Counted from the stretch's first letter, positions 18,591 to 29,030 are shown. The stretch is 30,529 nt of DNA from Ureaplasma sp. (GCA_020024775.1 JAHHTF010000007.1:1-30529); one strand, 5' to 3'. Notes: generated by a model not told the origin, from the sequence alone. Numbers and translations are program-made.

Positions 18591-19921
18591 TTCATCTTAT
18601 TGAACTTAGCTTGTTCAATTCTTTGTTTTTTCATTTTATCTGAGATTGCTTGTTTACGATACTTCTTGTTGATTTTTTCAATCTCTTCTTTTTGTTGTTT
18701 TTTGTATCCTGGTTTCTTTTTTAATTTTTTACTATAAACCTTTTGGATTTCATTTTTTTGTTCTTGGGAGATTTCAAGCTTCTTATTGATTTTCATTGTA
18801 TCACTAACTAAATCATTGTTTTTGATTTTAAGTCATTTGAATACAACACCTTTATCAATTAGTTTTTCAATTGTTTTTGTATCCTTGTTATCATTTAAGA
18901 TATATGAATAACCAGTATATTTGTTTCTTCCGGTTCTTCCACTTCTGTGGAAATATCATTCTAATTCATTAGGAAGGTTTCAACTAATGATGTGACTTGC
19001 TCCATCAATATCCATTCCTCTGCTTAATAAATCACTACATACCACATATTGGTAAGTGTTGTTCTTAATAGCTTTGTAAGAATTCTTTCTTTCTCTTGTT
19101 TGTAGATCACCATGGATTTTGATTACATTTCTTTTTTGCTTTTTTAAGAATTCATAGATGTTGTTAACTTCTTCTTTTTTGTTAGCAAAGATTAAACAAA
19201 AGAAGGGATTGATTTTATTTAATAGGATTGATAATGAGTGATACTTATCAACATTATTAATAATGATATGTTCAATGTTTTGGTGGGTTGTGTTTTTTTG
19301 TACTAAGTTAACGATTTCAGTGTTAGTAAAATACTTAGAAAGTTTTTTGGCTAACATATCATGGAAGGTGGCTGAGAAAGCAATTTTTTGGATATCTTCA
19401 TTTGCTTTTGTTACAAAGCTAATGATGTTATCAATTTGTTCAAAAAAACCTAAATCCAATAACATATCAGCTTCATCTAAAATAATAGAATTGATGTAGC
19501 TGAAATTCATGTTCATGTAGTTTTGTTTTAAGATTTCTAAAAAACGATCTGGAGTAGTAACAATAATTTGTGGATTAATGTTTAGTGCTTCAATTTGTTT
19601 ATTGATTGATTCTCCACCAATAATTAATTTAGTGTTTAATTTTGGTTCTTGTTTTTTGAAATCTAATAAAACGTTATTTATTTGTCTAGCTAGTTCTCTA
19701 GTAGGTAAAATAATAATTGTTTGTAGTTTAGGTTCAAGTTTTATTTCATTTAAAATAGGTAGTAAAAAAGCAAGAGTTTTACCAGTCCCTGTGTATGATA
19801 TTCCAATAAAGTTCTTTTTTGTTGGGATAATCTTTAAAGCTTCTTTTTGGATTGGTGTAAACTCTTTTATTGATAAACTATTTAGTGTTTTAGTTATTCA
19901 TGTATTTAGTTTTTGTGTCAT
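18587..19921 (-). CDS. DEAD-box RNA helicase
   Basis: ATP-dependent RNA helicase of 444 aa, acting in ribosome assembly or mRNA turnover. Motifs in order: Q-motif (FTPIQKEAL), motif I SYTGTGKT (residues about 42-49), Ia PTRELA, Ib TPDRF, II DEAD, III SAT, V around SRGMDI, and VI HRSGRTGR. UGA-Trp codons are present. The C-terminal 70 residues form a short, very basic extension for RNA contact. The ATG at 19921 lacks a Shine-Dalgarno (upstream is CTGAAAAATATT) and lies 13 bases from a tRNA-like element, so the 5' end may arise by tRNA-type processing or translation may be SD-independent. Confidence 0.95.
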
Positions 19922-19933
19922 AATATTTTTCAG

Positions 19934-20000
19934 TATGCTGTGTGGGACTTGCACCTACAATTTTCAATAAATTTGAATGTTTTACTTAAACTAACCGCAT
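19934..20000 (-). other. Degenerate tRNA-like element
   Basis: Lies on the same strand as tRNA-Leu and five bases after its CCA. Acceptor-like ATGCGGT pairs with ACAGCAT with one mismatch, followed by A then CTG instead of CCA. The D-arm GTTT-AAGTA-AAAC has a tiny loop. A TTCAA-ATTTA-TTGAA hairpin stands where the anticodon arm should be, with a 5-nt loop. The T-arm GTAGG-TGCAAGT-CCCAC has one mismatch. About 67 nt in total. It looks like a decayed or repurposed tRNA; it cannot decode normally. Confidence 0.45.
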
Positions 20001-20005
20001 ATAAA

Positions 20006-20091
20006 TGGTCCTCAGAATGGGATTTGAACCCATAAGTTGTTACCAACGGTAGATTTTGAGTCTACTGCGTCTGCCATTCCGCCACCTGAGG
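20006..20091 (-). tRNA. tRNA-Leu(CAA)
   Basis: Complete class II tRNA of 86 nt including encoded CCA. Acceptor CCTCAGG pairs with TCTGAGG, discriminator A. Anticodon stem GTAGA/TCTAC holds loop CTCAAAA, anticodon CAA at 20058-20056, reading UUG. A long variable arm and T-arm ATGGG-TTCAAAT-CCCAT are typical of leucine tRNAs. A minus-strand TATAAA at 20118-20123 is a possible promoter. Confidence 0.95.
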
Positions 20092-20186
20092 GTGTGAAAG
20101 TTGCTAAAAATCTATTTTTTATACATATTAATTTATATTAAAAAAAACTAATTTTTTTATAAAAAAATGTGATATACTTATTAAGT

Positions 20187-20192
20187 TATACT
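20187..20192 (+). promoter_or_regulatory. -10 box for rpmH-rnpA-yidC operon
   Basis: TATACT at 20187-20192, with a second TATACT at 20173-20178. The rpmH Shine-Dalgarno AGGTGAT lies at 20209-20215. No DnaA boxes are visible in the 129-bp gap. Confidence 0.5.
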
Positions 20193-20220
20193 AATAATTT
20201 TTTACAATAGGTGATATTTA

Positions 20221-20367
20221 ATGAAAAGAACTTTCCAACCAAATAGAAGAAAAAGAGCCAAAACTCATGGGTTCTTAAACAGAATGAGTACAGCTAATGG
20301 TAGAGCTGTTTTAGCTAGAAGAAGAGCTAAAGGAAGACACGTTTTAACAGTTTCAGATGAAGCTTAA
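20221..20367 (+). CDS. rpmH: 50S ribosomal protein L34
   Basis: Complete 48-aa L34: starts MKRTFQPNRRKR, with the family core THGFLNRMST and ARRRAKGRH. It binds 23S rRNA. It is the first gene of the conserved rpmH-rnpA-yidC cluster; dnaA, the usual upstream neighbour, is absent here. The last 11 bases overlap rnpA in another frame. Confidence 0.98.
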   Translation: MKRTFQPNRRKRAKTHGFLNRMSTANGRAVLARRRAKGRHVLTVSDEA

Positions 20368-20701
20368 TGAATTTGAAAGTATTAAACGCAGTCAAGAAAT
20401 AACAAATTTATTAGTTAATGGCAACAAAGTCCATTCTAAAGATGTTTGATTTTCATATAAACAAGCTGATGATTTAGAAATTGCTAATGTAGTTATTATT
20501 GTTCCAAAGAAGAAATTCAAACTTGCAGTAATAAGAAATAAAATCAGAAGACAAATAAGAGCAATTTTAATTGAAACTAAGATATTAAAAGACAAGAAGA
20601 TATCATTAGTGCTTGTTGCAAAGAATACTTATAATTTTAATATGTACAAAGAAAACAAAAAACAAATAGTTAAATTGTTTAACAAACTAGGAGGAAAATA
20701 G
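20357..20701 (+). CDS. rnpA: Ribonuclease P protein component
   Basis: Protein subunit of RNase P, which matures tRNA 5' ends. It has 114 aa with one UGA-Trp in the peptide KDVWFSY. The RNA-binding signature RNKIRRQIR corresponds to the RNR motif of the family, and an aromatic FSYK strand precedes it. I chose ATG 20357, inside the end of rpmH; ATG 20367 (TAATG) opens a frame that stops after 11 codons. The C-terminal LGGK codons contain the AGGAGG Shine-Dalgarno of yidC. The RNase P RNA gene was not found in the window. Confidence 0.93.
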
Positions 20702-20702
20702 G

Positions 20703-21842
20703 ATGTTTTGATCTAAAAAAGAGGAACAAAATAGTTTAGTTTTGCCTAGTTTTTTCTCTGTTGATGCAAAATCGTCTAAAAAAAGAACGACTAAAAAAGT
20801 ATTCAAAATTATTTTAAAAGTTATAAAGATAATCGTTTACTTATTCTTTTTTGGAATGGGTCTATATGGGTGTTTCCAATCTTGGACCGATTATTGAACG
20901 GTATCAAGTACAGTTCCTGGGCAAGGTTTAGAGTTAGGATTTGGAATTGATAATTCCATGGGAGCCGTCGACCCAGCATATGTACTGATGTACTCCGGGT
21001 CCGGGGCCTGGTATCCATTTAGCGGATTCACCTTTGCATATGGTCCGTTCTACGCACTATTTGTTTGACCATTCGCACAACTACTATTATTATTCATGTA
21101 TGCAACTAGATCATGACCAGTTGGTTTAAATGCAATATTAGGAATATTTATTATCTTATTAATTATTCGGATTATTACAATGTTGATTTCATCGCGTTCA
21201 ATGCTGCAATCAGAAAGAATGCAAGAAATCCAAGGCAAGGTAGCTGAAATTAATGCAAAATATAAAGATGCTAAAGATATGGCATCAAAACAAAAGAAAC
21301 AATTAGAAATTCAAGATTTGTATCGTAAGCATAATGTTAAACCATTTGCAATGCTTGAACAGATATTTGTAACGCTTCCAATTTTCTTAATTATTTATAG
21401 AGTTATTTCTATTTTAAGACCATTAAAATTTGTTACAGTATTTGATGCGTGAGACTTAACTGAATCACCTATTTCTCAAATCTTCAATAACTTTACAACA
21501 TCAGGATGAAAATATATATTCTTTATCATCTTGGTAATACCATCACAATTCTTATCACAAATTGTTCCAAAAATCTTGGCTAAGAAAAGATCAAAAGGTG
21601 CCCCTATCGTTATTCAACAAGGTGGTAACAAGAAATCAAAACGTGGTAAATTGATGCAAAATATTATGTCAATATTTATGGCCATCATCGCCGTTATTTC
21701 AGCCAGTGGTATTGGTCTATATTGGTTCTTCAACTCACTATTCTCGATTGCCCAATCAGCAATCATTCACAAGATCATCATGGCTCGTAGAGCTAAGGGT
21801 GTAACTGTTGAATCTAAGTTAGCTAAATTAGGTATTGAATAA
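20703..21842 (+). CDS. yidC: Membrane protein insertase YidC/Oxa1
   Basis: Inserts proteins into the cell membrane with or without SecYEG. It has 379 aa with UGA-Trp codons beginning at codon 3. Order: a Lys-rich cytoplasmic start, a first transmembrane helix (about 42-60), an extracellular loop, then the conserved YidC core with LIIRIITMLI, the charged coiled stretch ERMQEIQGKVAEINAKYKD, the QDLYRKHNVKPF segment typical of Gram-positive YidC, further helices, and a basic tail. No lipobox. A perfect Shine-Dalgarno AGGAGGAAAA lies in the end of rnpA. The extracellular loop (about 20950-21030) is GC-rich and uses UGG and G/C-ending codons, unlike the neighbours. Confidence 0.96.
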
Positions 21843-21844
21843 AG

Positions 21845-22684
21845 ATGAAGAAAACATTTGTTGATGAATTCATCAAACAAGAAAATTTTGTCGCATCTAA
21901 AAAGTTGGGGCAAAATTTTTTAATTAATGAAGGTATCCAAAATAGAATAGTTGAAAGTGCTAATTTAGAACCGAATGATTTTGTGATTGAAATTGGTCCA
22001 GGCCTTGGTGCAATTTCAAACATTATCTTAAAAACAAATAATATGTTAGCAATTGAGTTAGACAAACGTCTACACCAATATTTAAAAGATAAATATCAAG
22101 ATAATGATAGATTTAATATCATTAATAATGATTTCCTAAAAGTTGATTTAAAATCAGTTTTAAAAGAATTCAAAACTAAATACAATTACAACAGGGTTGT
22201 AGTTATTGCCAACCTACCATATAGTATTTCAAGTTTGATTGTAGCAAAGCTTTGCTTAGACAATGTAGTTGATGAATGTATTATAATGGTGCAAAAGGAA
22301 ATGGCTCAAAGAATTTGTGCAAAAGCTAATACAAGTCACTACAATAGTTTCAGTGCTTGGTTGCATCAATTTGTTGATGTAAAGTTTTTGTTTGATGTAG
22401 GACCAAAGAATTTTAACCCTGCACCAAAGGTTATGTCCACAGTGATTAGATTAGAATTCAAACCACAACAACATGAGTTTGATCACAAAGAATATCGAGA
22501 ATTCTTAAACCGTTGTTTTATGGCAAAACGGAAAACATTATACAATAATTTAATTTCTTATTATCCAAAGGATAAAATTTTTACAATTTTTAATGATTTT
22601 GATATAACAAAAAAGGTTAGAGCTCAAGAGATTGAGCCTAATGAGTTATTTAATTTATTCACACAATTTAAAAAGAAAGTATAG
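21845..22684 (+). CDS. rsmA: 16S rRNA (A1518/A1519) dimethyltransferase
   Basis: SAM-dependent dimethylation of two adjacent adenosines in the 3' hairpin of 16S rRNA (KsgA). It has 279 aa and no UGA codons. The SAM-binding motif I is VIEIGPGLGAIS, preceded by KKLGQNFLI. The catalytic NLPY motif appears as IANLPYSIS, and the C-terminal domain has the FFxPxPKV pattern as NFNPAPKVMST. It begins two bases after yidC, so is likely coupled with it. It needs SAM supplied by metK. The last codons overlap no gene; ispE starts seven bases later. Confidence 0.97.
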   Translation: MKKTFVDEFIKQENFVASKKLGQNFLINEGIQNRIVESANLEPNDFVIEIGPGLGAISNIILKTNNMLAIELDKRLHQYLKDKYQDNDRFNIINNDFLKVDLKSVLKEFKTKYNYNRVVVIANLPYSISSLIVAKLCLDNVVDECIIMVQKEMAQRICAKANTSHYNSFSAWLHQFVDVKFLFDVGPKNFNPAPKVMSTVIRLEFKPQQHEFDHKEYREFLNRCFMAKRKTLYNNLISYYPKDKIFTIFNDFDITKKVRAQEIEPNELFNLFTQFKKKV

Positions 22685-22691
22685 GTTTATT

Positions 22692-24914
22692 ATGATTAAG
22701 GCGTATGCTAAGATTAATTTAGGTTTGAATATTTACAAAGAAAATATTCCTGGAACTAATAAACACAAAGTAGAAACTATTATGTTTTTACTAGATTCAA
22801 TTTATGACGAAATTGAAATTGAAGTTGCAGATAAAGATAATATAGTATATTATAAGGATGATGAAGTAATTCATTGTGCTAATTGTTTAATTCTTAGAGT
22901 ATTGGAATATTTAAGAAGTACTTTTCATATCAAAAATCATTATGACATTAAAATTAAAAAGAACATTCCTTTTGGAGCTGGCTTAGGTGGTGGATCATCA
23001 GATGCTGGTGTGGTAATAAATGAAATTTTAAGAATCGAAGGGATTGATAAAAGTTTATTAGATTTCCATAGTGTTGCTGTGAAATTAGGAAGTGATATTC
23101 CTTTCTTTATTACAGGATATAACATGGCTTATATTGAATGTTTAGGAGACAAAGTTAAGAAATTAAACTTTAAACCTACATTCAATCTTAATGTTCATTT
23201 ATTAGATGTTAATGTTAATACTCATGAAGTTTACACAAATTATATTAACTCAGATAAATATGATGATAGTGTTAAAAATGATTACAAAAAAATCATTGAT
23301 AGTTTAGAAAACAATGCTTTTTGTTTAGATGTAATTAATAACTTACAAGAATCTTGTTTTGAATTATTTCCAGAAATCAAAGACAAGTATAATGAATTAA
23401 CAAAGAAACATTTATTTTGTGTTTTAAGTGGCTCAGGATCAACACTAATCACAATTGATTCTTCAATTAGTTATTGTCCAAAAATTAGAACAAGATATGC
23501 TCCTAGTCCAACTGGATATTTCCATATCGGTGGAGCAAGAACTGCAATCTTTAACTATTTATTTGCAAAACATAATAAAGGTGACTTCATCTTAAGAATT
23601 GAAGATACAGACATTGAAAGAAATGTAGAAGGTGGAGCAGATTCACAAATTGAAAACCTAGAATGATTAGATGTTAAAATTGATGAATCATTTAAAAACC
23701 CTAATCCAAAATTTGGTCCATATGTTCAATCAGAAAAACTTAAAAAATATGAAACATTAGCAGAACAACTTGTTGGTCAAAACAAAGCTTATTATTGTTT
23801 CTGTAAAAAAGAAGAATTAGAAAAACAAAGAGAAGAACAATTAGCTAATCACCAAACACCTAAGTACCAAAAAACATGTTTAAAATTAACTCCACATGAA
23901 ATCAATCAAAAACTTAAAAACAAAGAAGAATACGTTATTAGATTAAAGATTGATGATGATGAAGTATTTAGTTGACATGATTTAATTAGAGGTGATATTT
24001 CAGTTCCTGCATCAGCTTTAACTGATCCAGTAATATTAAAAGCTAATAAGATTGCAATGTATAACTTTGCTGTTGTGGTTGATGATTATGATATGGAAAT
24101 CACTCATGTACTAAGAGGTGAAGAACATATTTCAAATACACCATACCAATTAGCAATTGCAAAAGCATTAAACAAAAATATGACTATTAACTATGGTCAC
24201 TTATCAATCATTGTTGATGAAACAGGTAAGAAACTTTCTAAGCGTAATAAAGACTTAAAACAATTTATTCAAGACTATAGAGATATGGGATGTATTCCAG
24301 AAGCTTTATTTAACTTCTTAGGTTTATTAGGATTTAGTCCTAAATCAAATAAAGAAAAATTATCTATGCAAGAATTCATTGATGAATTTGATATTAACAA
24401 AGTTTCAAAAGCTCCTGCTTTCTTTGATGATAAAAAATTATCTTGATTAGCTAATGAATATTTCAAAGCACAAGATGAACAAGAATACTTAGCTTTTGTT
24501 AAGAAATTTGTTGAACCAGAATTAATCAATTTATTTGATAAACAAATTTTAGATCAAGTCTTATTATTGTTTAAAAACCAAATTAGTTATGCAAAAGATT
24601 TAAATGCATTAATTAAAGAATATTTTGTAGATGAACACCAAATTAGTGATGAAGAAAAAGAAATCTTAACAACTCATACAGATGTTACAAAAATCTTTAG
24701 TGATTTAATTAAAGAAACTAAAGAATGAAGTATTGAAAATATTTCATCATTAGTAAATAAAACAAAAGAGTTAAGTAATAAAAAAGGTAAAGATTTATTC
24801 ATGCCGATTAGAATCTTGACTACAAAGATGCCACATGGTCCAGAACTAGCTAAAATTATTTACTTAGTTGGTAAAGACAAAGTCTTACATAATATAGAAA
24901 CAAGTTTAAAATAA
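22692..24914 (+). CDS. ispE-gltX: IspE-GltX fusion: CDP-ME kinase joined to glutamyl-tRNA synthetase
   Basis: One uninterrupted frame (code 4) of 740 aa. Residues 1 to about 255 are IspE, the GHMP kinase of the MEP pathway: AYAKINLGLNI, the ATP loop PFGAGLGGGSSDAG (from residue 93), and LSGSGSTL (245-252), after which about 30 residues usual in IspE are missing. Residues 263-740 are a full-length GltX, which charges tRNA-Glu: RYAPSPTGYFHIGGA (HIGH) and KLSKR at 514-518. The junction IDSSISYCPKIRTRY has no in-frame ATG, GTG or TTG. UGA-Trp codons occur at 23664 and later. Shine-Dalgarno is weak. Whether it works as one polypeptide is unproven; a recent deletion of the spacer is an alternative. 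Confidence 0.88.
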
Positions 24915-24924
24915 AAGAGGAATT

Positions 24925-25440
24925 ATGAAATTTAATAGAAACCTAATTGACATCTGTTATGATGTTATTAAAAAAGATCCTAAACTACGTACATCAGAAT
25001 TTGAATTTGGCTCTATCGTCAAAAGTTTAAAATTATCTGAAGAAGATTTAGCTGAAATCAGAAACCAAATTGGAGCATTATATATTGAACTACTTCAAGA
25101 TGCTAGATTTATTTATGTCAATGGGAATAAATGAGCATTAAAAGAAAATTATACATTCTCTGAATACAACCAAAAGATTAATGAATTGTATGATTTTGAT
25201 ACAACTGTTCAAGAAGATGATGCAGAAGAACAACCTAAATCAAAACCATCAGTAGATACAATTAAAAATGAAGAAATTGTTATTGATGATGAAATTGAAC
25301 ATGAAGAAGAACAAGAAACTGATTCACCTGATTTCTTCAAAGAAGATGAATCAGATGATGATTATAACCAATTCAATGAAACTCTAGATGTTGAAATATC
25401 TGATAACACAGATATGGACATCGAAGACGAAGATAACTAA
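24925..25440 (+). CDS. rpoE: RNA polymerase delta subunit
   Basis: Gram-positive accessory subunit that speeds RNA polymerase release and recycling. It has 171 aa with a UGA-Trp at 25132. The N-terminal HARE-HTH domain (about residues 1-85) is followed by a long Asp/Glu-rich tail (EHEEEQE, DESDDDY, DIEDEDN) that competes with nucleic acid, the hallmark of the family. It starts 10 bases after the ispE-gltX stop with an AGAGGAA Shine-Dalgarno, probably in the same operon. Confidence 0.93.
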
Positions 25441-25464
25441 TTAAATAACTAAGGAGAATATAAT

Positions 25465-26571
25465 ATGGGTTTAGCAACTGGAATTGTTGGTTTACCGAAT
25501 GTTGGGAAATCAACTCTATTCAATACTTTAACTAATTCAAATGTATTAGCTGCCAACTATCGTTTTGCAACAGTAGAACCTAATGTTGGAATTATCAATT
25601 TACCAGATATCAGGTTAAACAAATTACAAGAGATTTTTGAAAGTAATAAAATTGTTAATGCTACTTGTAAATTTGTTGATATTGCTGGATTAATTGAAGG
25701 TGCTTCTAAAGGTGAAGGATTAGGAAACCAATTCTTGCAAAACATTCGTGATACTGATGCTATCTGTCATGTAGTTCGTTGTTTTGATAACAAGGATATT
25801 ACTCATGAATATGAAACTGTAGATCCAATCAGAGATGTTGGAATCATTAATCTAGAATTAATTATTTCTGATTTAGATATTGTTACTAAACGGATTGGAA
25901 GAATTGAAAAGAAAGCTCAATCTGGAGATAAAGAAGCTGCTAGTGAATTAGCTATTTTAAAGAAAGCTCAAGCTGTTTTAGAAAAAGATCAATTAGTTAA
26001 ATCAGGAGAATTCTTTGACACTGAATTAAAGTATTTAAATGAATTAAATCTAATTACTGCTAAACCTGTATTATATGTTGCTAATATTGATGAAGATGAT
26101 ATTTCCAACCCGGATAATAATCTTCATTACAAAAACCTAAAAGCATTTGTAGAAAAAACAAATGATTTAATTATTCCTATTAGTATCAAGTTAGAAAATG
26201 AAATTAACCAACTTGATGATGAAACTAAAAAAGAATTCTTAGATTCTTTAAACATTCAATATACTGGTATTGAACAACTAATTAGAGAATCTTTCAAACT
26301 TTTAAATTTATCTACATACTTTACATGTGGTAAACAAGAAATCCATGCATGAGTATTTAGAAATGGGCAAACAGCTCCTGAATGTGCTGGAATCATTCAT
26401 ACTGATTTTATGAAAGGGTTCATTAAAGCAGAAGTTATTTCATACAATGATATGATTGAATGTGGTAATGAACTTAATGCTAAAGAAAAAGGTAAAATGC
26501 GTCTTGAAGGTAAAAACTATATCATGCAAGATGGGGATATTTGTAATTTTAAATTTAATGTAACAAAGTAA
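25465..26571 (+). CDS. ychF: Ribosome-binding ATPase YchF/OLA1
   Basis: Obg-like P-loop protein that prefers ATP and binds ribosomes, with a role in stress and translation control. It has 368 aa, the usual length, with UGA-Trp at 26350. G1 is GLPNVGKST, G3 is DIAGLIEGASKGEGLGN, and a VANIDE segment occupies the G4 position in place of NKxD, as in the family. A coiled-coil arm covers about residues 130-180. The C-terminal TGS domain follows, with CAGIIHTDFMKGFIKAEVI. Shine-Dalgarno AAGGAG at 25451-25456. Confidence 0.97.
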
Positions 26572-26581
26572 AGGAAGTCTT

Positions 26582-27232
26582 ATGGGAAATAGATCTGTAA
26601 TTTTTAATGGTCAAATTGATATTATATGTGGTCCAATGTTCGCTGGCAAAACAGAAGAACTATTAAAAAGATTAAATCGTTTAAGATATGCTAAGATTGA
26701 TTTCTTAACATTTAAACCGAAACTTGATACAAGAACTGATCAAAGTTTATTATCAAGAGATGGTAGAACAATTGCTACAACTGAATTAGAAAAATCAACG
26801 GATATTTTTGAACACTTAAAACAAAATCCAAAGATTAGTGTAATCGCCATTGATGAAGTGCAATTCTTTGATGATGATATTGTTGAAGTTGTTAGAATAT
26901 TAGCAAAAAAGAACTACTATATAATTCTTTCAGGATTAGATAAAGACTTTAGAGGAGAACCATTTGGTTGTATTGCTAAATTATTATCTATTGCTGATAA
27001 AGTAATTAAATTGACTGCTATCTGTGTAAAATGTGGTAGACCAGCAGCTTATTCTCAAAGATTAATTAATAATAAACCAGCTAGTTATAAAGACCCTATT
27101 ATTTTAATAGGTGATACAGAATCTTATGAAGCTAGATGTTATGATCATTTTCAATATGAAAAAGAACATAAGAGTCAAATTGAAATCTTAGCTGATGAAT
27201 TATTAAATGACGAGTTATTAGAAGGAAAATAA
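26582..27232 (+). CDS. tdk: Thymidine kinase
   Basis: Phosphorylates thymidine (and deoxyuridine) for dTTP supply, class II type. It has 216 aa. P-loop GPMFAGKTEELL at residues about 17-28, Walker B/catalytic DEVQFF, the lasso region YSQRL, and the structural zinc site from CVKCGR and the later EARCYDHF. AAAGGAAG precedes the ATG. The gene is followed at one base by permease B. Serves the same nucleoside salvage network as deoC. Confidence 0.97.
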   Translation: MGNRSVIFNGQIDIICGPMFAGKTEELLKRLNRLRYAKIDFLTFKPKLDTRTDQSLLSRDGRTIATTELEKSTDIFEHLKQNPKISVIAIDEVQFFDDDIVEVVRILAKKNYYIILSGLDKDFRGEPFGCIAKLLSIADKVIKLTAICVKCGRPAAYSQRLINNKPASYKDPIILIGDTESYEARCYDHFQYEKEHKSQIEILADELLNDELLEGK

Positions 27233-27233
27233 T

Positions 27234-28967
27234 ATGAAAACAAAAAATAACCCCGATATACAAAATGAGGGGTTAGCAAAAGCACCATTATCTAAAAAAA
27301 TTGGTTTCTTCTCTGCAATGATGATTGTTGTGAGTTCATCAATTGGAGCAGGGATTTTCTTTAAAGCAGGTGAGGTTTTAAATAATTCTCATGGTTCTGT
27401 GATATTTGCAATCTTTTGTTGATTGCTAGCAGCATTTGCAATTATTTGTATGGCATTAGCTATTGTTGAAATATCATCAGGAACTCATGATAGTTTATCC
27501 ATGATAGGATGATGTAAAAAATTCAATAGTAGATTTATTTACAAGTCCTGTAAAAACTTCATGCTATATATCTATTTACCTTTCACCTTCTTTGTGATGC
27601 CTTATTATGTAATCATGACCTTCCAGGATGCAATCATCTCGGTTGGGGGTTCTGGTTCATTTGGATTGGGCCATCAGGATTGAATTGTGGTAATGTTAAT
27701 TGCTTTAGTTATTACCATTTATTTCATGTTTATTTCAGGACTATTTACTAAGGTTGGAAATATCAATAGTTGAATTATAGTTTCTGTTAAATTTATTCCG
27801 TTAGTATTAGCTGCAATCATTGGTTTTGTTGTAGTTGGTAAATCAGGCTTCCAAGGAGCTGGAAACGGAATTGATTTTGTTCCACAAGTTAAACCAATTA
27901 AATCAATGACCCAAGTAACTCCATTCTTTGGATTATTTATTGCAATTGGTGCTATCTTCTTTGCTTATGACGGTTTTTATGTATGTTCAGGATTACAAAC
28001 TGAAATGAAGCAACCAAAGAAAACTCCAATTGCAATCTTAATGGGGTTAATCCTTGTAACGGTGATTTATTTAATTATTGGTATCTCAATGTCAATTGGA
28101 TCTAAGAATGGAGCTGTAACAGGTTTCCAAGAATGATTAGCTAAATATACTTCTATTAATGGAGTTAATTGATTGTATGCAGTTATTCAAGTATTAATCG
28201 GTGTTGGTATTCTAGGAATCATTAATGGGTTTGCAATGTGAAACCCGAGATTCACAGAAGACTTAATCAAAGAAAGAGAAGTTCCATTTGCTGATAAATT
28301 CATTCACAAATTGAATAAAGATAAACCAATGGTTGGAGTTGTTTATTCACTATGTATTACAGTCCCAATAGTTGTTATATTTACTATTATTGGAGCTCTT
28401 GGATTTCAAAGTAATGATTATAGTTATCCAAGCCAAGGCTTAAATAATTTATATTCGTTTGTGGATTTGATGTCCACATGGACAGCAGTTATTATTTTCT
28501 CTTATATAGTGTTTGCTATATATGGTGGTCTAAGAAATAGAAAAACTAAAAAAGTAGAAGTTCAAAGAACAAAGTATTTTGTTCCTACTGCAATATGTGC
28601 AATTATATTTGTTAGTATCCCATTGTTCTTTGTATTTGTTCAACCAATAGTAGACTTATGTTTACTAACCAACTTCAAGTTCACTCATGAAGATTTGGTT
28701 ACTAGAATAATGACTTTAGTTGTATTGATTATTATTATATTAATTTCAACTGTTACTGTTTGAATTGAGAATGCAGTTGAATTCTATAAAGAAAAGAAAT
28801 ACATTTCAGATGCTAAATCATTAGAATTAGAAATTCAAACATTGTTTAATGATTATAAAAATAATAATGATCATTCAATATTAAACATTATTGAGAAGAA
28901 ACAAAATCAACTTGATAGATGTTTAAATGCATGGAAAAAACAAATCGATAAACATAAATTAAATTAG
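27234..28967 (+). CDS. APC-family amino acid permease (paralogue B)
   Basis: Membrane transporter of 577 aa, clearly a sister of the permease at 6184: same start (KAPLSKKIGFFSAMMIV), same motif SSSIGAGIFFKAGEV, same TM order and matching segments such as VGVGILGIINGFAMW and YFVPTAIC. About 12 or more membrane segments, UGA-Trp codons, and a charged cytosolic tail. Substrate unknown. ATG 27234 is one base after the tdk stop, with AAGGAAAAT inside tdk as Shine-Dalgarno, so it is probably the last gene of the long plus-strand operon, followed by a terminator. Residue differences from A lie mainly in the tail and the extracellular loops. Confidence 0.92.
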
Positions 28968-28982
28968 TTTATATTGATTATT

Positions 28983-29012
28983 AAATCAGCCCTTTTGGGT
29001 TGATTTTTTGTT
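28983..29012 (+). terminator. Terminator after permease B
   Basis: A 10-bp stem AAATCAGCCC / GGGTTGATTT (one G-U pair) with loop TTTT, then TTT. Confidence 0.85.
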
Positions 29013-29030
29013 GTGTTAGTTGTTTTTGAG

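Noticed and set aside
18399..18737. A 112-codon open frame (+) in the ncRNA region
   Set aside because: It needs a GTG start without a Shine-Dalgarno, has low-complexity Phe/Leu/Ile content, and runs through the terminator and into the antisense of the helicase.
20092..20220. Replication origin next to rpmH
   Set aside because: No TTATCCACA-like DnaA boxes and no dnaA or dnaN in the window.
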